DNA from: Bacteroidota bacterium
Lineage (GTDB): Bacteria > Bacteroidota > Bacteroidia > UKL13-3
Direction: 5' to 3'
DNA length: 15,845 bases
NCBI GenBank assembly: GCA_947462865.1
Contig: CANHRW010000026.1
Span: 1 to 15,845 of the forward strand
Shown here: piece after piece, positions 1 through 6,300 of the stretch
Layout: every line of letters starts with the position of its first letter
Numbering within the stretch: position 1 is the stretch's first letter
Program-made: the position numbers and the translations under genes
The notes under the pieces: generated by a model
Database searches by the model: none
The model's input: the letters and a program-made list of their open reading frames with translations, nothing else
What the model was told of the DNA's origin: nothing

Positions 1-73
1 CCAACATAGTGGTTATGTTGAAGGTGATGAGTTTATGCTTGAAGAAAAAATTAAGCAATTAACTACTAAGTAA
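1..73 (+). CDS. 3' end of an unidentified protein (partial)
   Basis: An open frame enters from the left edge and ends at the TAA at 71-73. It encodes only 23 residues in view, including the segment HSGYVEGDEFMLEEKI, a charged helix-like C-terminus. The next gene starts 5 bases after this stop on the same strand, so the two may share a transcript. The fragment is too short for me to assign a family. That it is a real gene end is inferred from the close spacing and plausible amino-acid composition. Confidence 0.5.
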   Translation, partial: QHSGYVEGDEFMLEEKIKQLTTK

Positions 74-78
74 TTATT

Positions 79-720
79 GTGTTGTTCACCAGATTTTCTG
101 CAGTTCTTATCCTTTATATTCCTTTTACTTCAATTGCTCAGCAAGCTGTTGTAAAATGGGGTGATTTCTTTATTCAACAAAAAACTGATTCTGCTATTTT
201 ATTGAAATGGACTACACAATTAGAAGTCAATTCCAATCAGTTTGTTGTTGAACGTTCAATTGATGGCAATACTTTCACTAAAATTGATTCTATAAAATCA
301 AGTGGAAACAGTTTGTCTAGGATTTCCTATAGTTTTATAGACAACGACACCAATTTGTTAAAGTTGCCGGTTAAGCTGTTTTACAAAATATCAGCCATTG
401 GTATGAAAGGAGAAACTGCCAACCAATTAGTGGGTTCTTTAAATCATAACCAACTTTTTAGCTTACCTTGGAACATTGAGGCTCCATTGTATCCCAACCC
501 TTTTAAAAGTTATTTTAGAATTAAATTCACCAAAACTTTCCCGTATCCAATTAAACTCTCCATCCTCAGTTTGGTGGGTGCAATTGTGCAAGAAGAATAC
601 ATTGATATTTCACAAAATTCGTTGACTGAAGTAAATACCTTAAATCTACCTTCAGGTTCTTATGTCATCAGATTGCAGTATGAAAACGCTGTTCAGTTTT
701 TAAGAGCAGTTAAAAATTAA
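79..720 (+). CDS. Small secreted protein with T9SS type A C-terminal sorting domain
   Basis: The product is 213 residues. A hydrophobic signal peptide (about residues 1-20, ending near SIAQQ) should take it through Sec to the periplasm. Residues about 25-115 look like a fibronectin-III-like fold common in Bacteroidota exported proteins (the pattern W-T...E-NS-F-VERS-DG-F then a YKI strand). From residue 138 a type A sorting domain follows: YPNPF at its start, a central LSILSLVG strand, and LPSGSYVIRL near the end. T9SS normally uses this domain for export across the outer membrane and then removes it. The start is GTG at 79; an in-frame stop at 67-69 leaves no ATG choice, though TTG at 82 is possible. 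The mature domain is small and has no catalytic motif, so a binding or adhesin-like role is only a guess. Its stop codon overlaps the end of dapA on the other strand. Confidence 0.85.
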   Translation: MLFTRFSAVLILYIPFTSIAQQAVVKWGDFFIQQKTDSAILLKWTTQLEVNSNQFVVERSIDGNTFTKIDSIKSSGNSLSRISYSFIDNDTNLLKLPVKLFYKISAIGMKGETANQLVGSLNHNQLFSLPWNIEAPLYPNPFKSYFRIKFTKTFPYPIKLSILSLVGAIVQEEYIDISQNSLTEVNTLNLPSGSYVIRLQYENAVQFLRAVKN

Positions 721-1589
721 TTGTTTTTGAGTTGATGCTCCAATTCTTGTATAAAAGTATAGACATCTTCTTTTACTGGAGCCAAAGGGAGCCTTACAAA
801 TTGGCTACATATTCCTTGGATCTCCAACAAAGCTTTTATTCCACCAGGATTTCCATCCATAAATATGGCTTTCATCATTGCGTACAATTGGTAATGAATT
901 TTTTTAGCTTCTGCAATTTCTCCGTTTACTCCCATTTGAACCATGTTTGAAAATGCTTTAGGGTAAGCTTGAGCAATTACAGAAATTACACCAGACATAC
1001 CCATTGATACAAATGGAAGTGTGAGGTTATCATCGCCGCTGATTACATAAAAATTGGCTGGCTTAGCTTGAATGATATCCATAAATTGTTCAGGGTTTCC
1101 ACTGGCTTCTTTAATGGCTACGATATTTGGATTTTCCGCCAATCTGAGTGTAGTAGCTACAGACATATTGCTTCCAGTTCTTCCAGGAACATTGTAAAGA
1201 ATTACAGGTACATTACTATGTGCAGCTACTTCGGTGTAATGAAGAAAAATACCCTCTTGATTCGGCTTGTTGTAATAGGGACTTACCGACAATATGGCAT
1301 CATATCCTGCATAATTAAAATGGTTCAGTTGGTTGCAGATAGCACGGGTGTCGTTGCCTCCAATACCCGCAATACAAGGAACTCGCTTATTAACCTGTTC
1401 TACTATGAATCTGTAAATTTGATTTTTTTCTGTTTCATTTAAAGTTGCAGTTTCTCCTGTAGTACCCAATGCTACCAGGTAATTGACACCACCAGAAATA
1501 CAATTTTCAATGATATTTGACAAACCGTCAAAATCAATTGATAGGTCTTTTTTAAATGGAGTAATGAGTGCAACACCTGTTCCTTTCAT
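717..1589 (-). CDS. dapA: 4-hydroxy-tetrahydrodipicolinate synthase (DapA)
   Basis: Condenses pyruvate with aspartate-4-semialdehyde in the cytoplasm, the first committed step of diaminopimelate and lysine synthesis. The product is 290 residues from the chosen start, normal for the family and for its TIM-barrel fold. Visible signatures are GTTGE at 42-46 (substrate-binding Thr pair), YNVPGRTG with the catalytic Tyr at 131 and the carboxylate-binding Arg at 136, and IKEASGN with the Schiff-base Lys at 159. The set favours true DapA over N-acetylneuraminate lyase relatives. The frame is open 13 codons further upstream to an ATG at 1628, but the MKGTGVALITPF start at 1589 matches family N-termini. 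A -7-type promoter element lies inside the would-be extension, which also argues against the longer form. The gene stands alone, converging on the upstream small secreted protein with a 4-base overlap. Confidence 0.96.
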   Translation of the reverse strand: MKGTGVALITPFKKDLSIDFDGLSNIIENCISGGVNYLVALGTTGETATLNETEKNQIYRFIVEQVNKRVPCIAGIGGNDTRAICNQLNHFNYAGYDAILSVSPYYNKPNQEGIFLHYTEVAAHSNVPVILYNVPGRTGSNMSVATTLRLAENPNIVAIKEASGNPEQFMDIIQAKPANFYVISGDDNLTLPFVSMGMSGVISVIAQAYPKAFSNMVQMGVNGEIAEAKKIHYQLYAMMKAIFMDGNPGGIKALLEIQGICSQFVRLPLAPVKEDVYTFIQELEHQLKNN

Positions 1590-1607
1590 AATTGTCTTAT
1601 TGGTTTT

Positions 1608-1615
1608 CAAATTTA
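1608..1615 (-). promoter_or_regulatory. Bacteroidota -7 element upstream of dapA
   Basis: On the minus strand this reads TAAATTTG, an exact match to the Bacteroidota primary-sigma -7 consensus TAnnTTTG, ending 18 bases before the dapA ATG at 1589. I find no TTG at the expected -33 distance, so the call rests on one element. It implies a 5' leader of roughly 10-15 bases. Confidence 0.5.
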
Positions 1616-1713
1616 GACAATATTTCAATTTATGATTACCATAAATTGTACAATATAGCTGGCTATTTGTTTAAAGGTGAATAAATAGTCTATGCTCCAA
1701 CAAGCTTACTTCG

Positions 1714-1721
1714 TATTTTTG
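1714..1721 (+). promoter_or_regulatory. Bacteroidota -7 element at the exonuclease/GIY-YIG gene
   Basis: TATTTTTG matches the TAnnTTTG consensus and ends only 4 bases before the GTG start at 1726. Transcription would begin at or next to the start codon, giving an almost leaderless mRNA. At the -33 distance (19-base spacer) the sequence is ATG rather than TTG, so the upstream element is imperfect. Confidence 0.45.
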
Positions 1722-1725
1722 AGAG

Positions 1726-3114
1726 GTGTTTGCCATTGTAGATATTGAAACTACAGGAGGTCAGCCTTCTGCCAATGCCATTACGGAAATTGCCGTTTAT
1801 ATTACTGACGGTAAAAAAATACTAGAACATTTCGAAACATTGGTGAACCCTGAAATTCCGATCCCAGTTTATATTCAGAGTTTTACTGGGATTTCTCAGT
1901 CCATGGTAGACAATGCACCAACGTTTAATCAGATTGCACCCAGTTTATTAGAAATCTTGAACGGAAAAATATTTGTGGCTCACAATGTAAATTTTGATTA
2001 TTCATTTGTTAAAAATCAATTTGAAATAGCTGGCTATCAATACAATGCACCCAAACTATGTACAATCAGGCTTAGCAGAAAGATTATACCAGATAAAGCT
2101 TCATATGCATTAGGAAACCTGTGTGCTTCTGTTGGTATATCACTAGAAAATAGACATAGAGCTGGAGGCGATGCATTTGCAACGGTTAAGTTATTTCACC
2201 TATTGGTTGAAAAAGACAGCACTCAATTTATTAGTGAGAGCTTGAAAAAGGGAAGTAAAGAATATTGCTTACCACCTAATTTGCCGAAAGAAGAAGTTGA
2301 AAAGCTTCCCAAAAATCCTGGAATTTATTATTTCATAGACAACAAAGGATTGGCTATTTATGTAGGCAAAGCTAAGAATATTAAAAACAGAGTAATCAGT
2401 CATTTTACAGGAAATATCAATACTAGCCAAAAGCAAAATTTACTAAGAAATGTTTATGGTTTGAGTTATGTACAAACAGGGAATGAGTTATTGGCATTGT
2501 TGCTAGAAAGTCAAGAAATTAAACGTTTATGGCCTGATGAAAACAGGGCACAAAAAAAATTTCAGTCTGTTTACGGATTATATGACTATTTAGATCAAAA
2601 TGGTAAAATTAGGTTTGGTGTTGATAAAATCAGAAAAGAATTCAAACCATTGGTTACATTCTCAAACAGGTCTGAAGCCTTACTATATGTAGAAAATTTA
2701 ATTGGTGAATTTGGCTTGTGTCCAAAACTTTGTAACCATCAAACCAATTTGCTTCCTTGCAATTCTGTTGAAAAGGAAATTTGTTCAGGCATTTGTTTAG
2801 CAAACGAAAATATTGAATTATACAACCAAAAAGCCCAGGCGTTTTTTAATAAGTTAAATGCCGATAAAAAAGCTTATTTTATTGTAGGTAGAGGCAGAAG
2901 CCATAAAGAACAAACGGTTATTGTTTATGAACCAGGTGTTTTTGTGGGATACAGTTACATTAACTATAAAGTGCAACTAGATTTTGACCTCTTGAGAGAA
3001 GCGGCTCAGCCCATGAAATTGAACCATACGATGGAGGCTATTTTGGCTCCTATTCTACATGCCATTTCAAAAGAGTACAAAGTTTATACACAAATGCGTA
3101 TACCCTTAATCTAA
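1726..3114 (+). CDS. DEDDh exonuclease fused to UvrC-like GIY-YIG nuclease
   Basis: The 462-residue protein joins two nuclease domains. Residues 1-165 are a DnaQ/epsilon-type 3'-5' exonuclease with an intact DEDDh set: DIETTG (D6, E8), HNVNFD (D91), HRAGGDA (H144, D149). Residues about 190-285 are a GIY-YIG endonuclease like the UvrC N-terminus: GIYYF (199-203), IYVGKAKNIKNR (Y212, R222) and the metal-binding Glu in LLLESQEIK (E261). Downstream is a cysteine cluster with C336-x8-C345-x7-C353-x3-C357, close to the UvrC iron-sulfur site. The UvrB-binding, RNase H-like and helix-hairpin-helix parts of UvrC are absent. Comparable DnaQ/UvrC fusions are known in Bacteroidota and Actinobacteria (for example mycobacterial Rv2191), and a DNA-repair role is inferred from them. 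The GTG at 1726 is forced: an in-frame TGA lies at 1720-1722. It appears to be a single-gene unit. Confidence 0.92.
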   Translation: MFAIVDIETTGGQPSANAITEIAVYITDGKKILEHFETLVNPEIPIPVYIQSFTGISQSMVDNAPTFNQIAPSLLEILNGKIFVAHNVNFDYSFVKNQFEIAGYQYNAPKLCTIRLSRKIIPDKASYALGNLCASVGISLENRHRAGGDAFATVKLFHLLVEKDSTQFISESLKKGSKEYCLPPNLPKEEVEKLPKNPGIYYFIDNKGLAIYVGKAKNIKNRVISHFTGNINTSQKQNLLRNVYGLSYVQTGNELLALLLESQEIKRLWPDENRAQKKFQSVYGLYDYLDQNGKIRFGVDKIRKEFKPLVTFSNRSEALLYVENLIGEFGLCPKLCNHQTNLLPCNSVEKEICSGICLANENIELYNQKAQAFFNKLNADKKAYFIVGRGRSHKEQTVIVYEPGVFVGYSYINYKVQLDFDLLREAAQPMKLNHTMEAILAPILHAISKEYKVYTQMRIPLI

Positions 3115-3123
3115 CGCTAAATT

Positions 3124-3145
3124 AGGTTAGAATTAACCTTTTCTT
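3124..3145 (+). terminator. Possible Rho-independent terminator after the exonuclease gene
   Basis: Six-base arms AGGTTA (3124-3129) and TAACCT (3134-3139) flank a 4-base loop, followed by a T-rich TTTTCTT-type tract. It lies 10 bases after the stop at 3114. The stem is short and AT-rich, so this is only a candidate. Confidence 0.4.
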
Positions 3146-3169
3146 AATGTCCAAGTATTTTAATCAATA

Positions 3170-3177
3170 TAAATTTG
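3170..3177 (+). promoter_or_regulatory. Candidate -7 element for the large surface-protein gene
   Basis: TAAATTTG matches TAnnTTTG in the 212-base gap before the ATG at 3327. No TTG is present at the -33 distance. If used, it would leave a leader of about 140-150 bases, unlike the short leaders predicted elsewhere in the window. That leader holds a small perfect hairpin, GGTGT/ACACC (3181-3193). I see no riboswitch. Confidence 0.3.
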
Positions 3178-3326
3178 TTTGGTGTTTTACACCCCAACTT
3201 TTAAAAAATGCTTAAAATTTGAAATGTGAATTAGTTGTTTGAATCTATGAAAATTCAAAACCTAACTTGCGTTAAATTAGAATGTTAAATTATAAAATCA
3301 ACCAATACAACTATACCATGTTTACC

Positions 3327-6300
3327 ATGAAATCTTATCTGTTAAAACTTTTGTTTATTGTTATTACTGTCATAACAATGAGCCAATTGCGTGCTCAAAC
3401 CCTTTTGAGTTCCTATGATTTTAATCCCATAACAAATACTCAATCATTTGGTCCAAGCCCATATGCTGGTATTGCTGCAACCAATGTAACTGCAGGTGGA
3501 CTTACAAGAGGCCCTGGTGTCTTAACTACAGGAACTCCAGCAGCAAGAGGTTGGGGTGGGGTCAGCTGGCAGGCAACAAGCGGGGCAAATGCAGTAACAG
3601 CCAATCAATTTTTTACGTTTACAGTGAAAGCCAATGCGGGGTACCAATTAAGCATTGATTCCTTGAGGTTTCCATACAGAAGATCTGCATCTGGTGCAGC
3701 TTCAGGTATGTTGGATTATTCACTAAATGGTACAACTTTTACAACGGCAGCAACGCTTTCTTTCACAAATACTACTTCTTCAGGAGCTACACTAAGAGTA
3801 GACTTGAGTGGAATTGCTGCATTAAAAAATGTACCATCTTCTACAACAATTACATTCAGATTAGCAGGTTTTGGTGGAACGGCTTCAGCAGGAACTTTAT
3901 ATTGTTATGATGTTTTAAATTCAACGGCTCCAGATTTATGCATCATTGGTAGTGTTACACCTTCAAGTGGTCCGTTGGTTGTGGCAACAGGTTCTTTGCA
4001 AGAATTTGCAAGTCAAGGTATTGGAATGCCCTCTAATGAACAAATGATTACGGTTTCTGGAATGAATTTAACCAATGATTTAGTAGTAAATGCACCAACT
4101 GGTTATGAAGTTTCTTTAACATCAGGAGCAGGATTTGCCCCCTCAATTAATATAGTACCAAGTGCTGGAGTTGTAAGCAATACTAGCATTTATGTGAGGT
4201 ATATTCCTACAGCTTTAACAGATCAATCAACAGTGGTGTTAACTGCTACAAGTATAGGGTCACCCACTCAGAGTATAGATTGCATAGGTTCTATCGCAAA
4301 TTTAAGTGCTAATGACATTGCTATTATTGGAATGAATACTTCTTCAAAGAACGTTATTTCATTTGTAGCAGTTAATACCATACCAGCCAATACTAAAATT
4401 AAGTTTACAGACAATGGGTACAGTGACCCAACAACTCAAATGTTAACGGAAGGTACATTAATATACACAGCTCCAACTTCTCTTTCTCCAGGTACTGTTG
4501 TTACTTGGACCAATGGAATGAATGTAACTGGAACTGGTTGGAGTGCAGCTGCCCCTTCTAATTTTACTTTGGCAGTAAATGGTGATCAATTGTTTGCATA
4601 CCAAGGAACCTGGGGTATAAGTGGAGGGAATACAAGTTTATTGGGCGGTATGATGACAGGTGGAACCTGGGTAACTACTGGAACATTTACCAATGTAACA
4701 ACCAATTCCTATTTACCTGCAGCATTAACTGTTGGACTGAACGCTATGAATGTATTCAATCCAAATGCATATTATTTGAATAATACTGCAAATACAACAA
4801 TCAGTCAGTTGAATTTACCTGCAAGAACTAAAGATACCGCCAATTGGAATACCAGTTCAACCCAGATTTTCCCAACACCAGCATGGGTATTCAATATCAT
4901 TGCAGAAGAGCCAACAGGTCAGGCCTATTTTCTAAATACAACGAATATTTCAACCAATGGAATGACATTAAATTTTGCCGGTGGAAACGGTACAAACTAT
5001 TTAATAGTAGCTAAAAATGGTTCTCCTGTAACAGGTATTCCAGTAGATGCTACTACTTATACAGCCGATACGAATTTTAGTTTTGGATCAAGCATTGCCG
5101 TAGGAGAGTATGTTGTTTACAATGGTTCTAGTTCCATCAACTCAGTATCAATAGCAGGTTTGACATATGGGACCAATTATTATTATGCAATTTTCCCGTA
5201 CAATGGTTCTGGAAATAAATCTAATTATTTTACTGAAAACCCCGGTAATGGGGTTGACATGACCAACGGAATCCCTAACTCAACTTCATCAGATATTATT
5301 ATTGATACAAGCTTTTATGAGCCTGAAAATATAGCGTATCAAAATTACCAAGACACTTCAGATGTAACTATTTTAAATTCTATTGAGGTGGCCAGGTTTC
5401 AAATCAGAGATGGCGGTTTTGGAGCAGATATTGATACTGCTTCAACGGTTTTAACCAGCATTGGATTTGCCGTTCAAGGTAATCAGTCATTGAGTAGATT
5501 GGCGTTGTACAATGGTGCATCTGAAATTGCCGATCTTCCTCTATCAGATACGCTCATTAATTTTACAAATTTGAGCTTCTATACCCATGACAATACCTTT
5601 GAAAATTTGAGTATCAGGGCTACCTTTAAATCAAAAGTTACAGACAATGCTCAATTCGGTTTTACCATTAGAAGTGCAGCAAATTCGCCAAGTGGTTCAT
5701 CGTTTTATTTGTATGATGCTGGAGCTGCGGCAACCTCTCTGATTGGAGATAAAAACAGAATTGAAGTAACGGCAACACAACTAATTTTTGTTAAACAACC
5801 TACCAAAACAGTTACCAATTACCCTGTTAGTCCAAGTATTGAAGTTGCTGCTGTAGATATGCTTTTAAATACAGATTTAGAATATGTGACAGATATGAAT
5901 TTAACTTCATCTTTTGCACTCGCTCAGAATGCAACCTCAACCGTGACGCCTGTTTCAGGCACAGGTATCTTTAATAATATTTTATACAGCGCTATACAAA
6001 GTGGCATTTCAGTTGAGGTTCAATCAGGTAATTTAGCAGCAACAGGAGCTAGTAATAACTTTGATGTGATTAAGGCCCTAGAGGTTGGAGATTTATCAAT
6101 CATTGGATACAGTGGAACAAACCCTGATAAATTTTCGTTTATGCTACATGCAGATATTCCAGCTGGATCGGTTATTACATTCACCGACAATGCATTCAAT
6201 GGTACATCTTTAAATACCAACGAAGGAATTGTGGTTTGGACCTCTCCTAATAGAGTATTGCCTATGGGTACAGTTGTCACCGTTTCAATTCCGCTGACAA

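Noticed and set aside
697..716. TTTTTAA...TTAAAAA inverted repeat at the end of the small T9SS gene as a terminator
   Set aside because: The 7-base stem has no G-C pairs and the following T tract is interrupted; too weak to call.
1068..1442. A 124-codon plus-strand open frame antisense to dapA
   Set aside because: It overlaps a fully convincing dapA, its translation is low-complexity in character with no family resemblance, and it has no promoter or context of its own.
3181..3193. GGTGT-TTT-ACACC hairpin in the region before the large surface-protein gene as a riboswitch or operator
   Set aside because: A 5-base stem with no other conserved elements around it; no known riboswitch fold can be built from the region.
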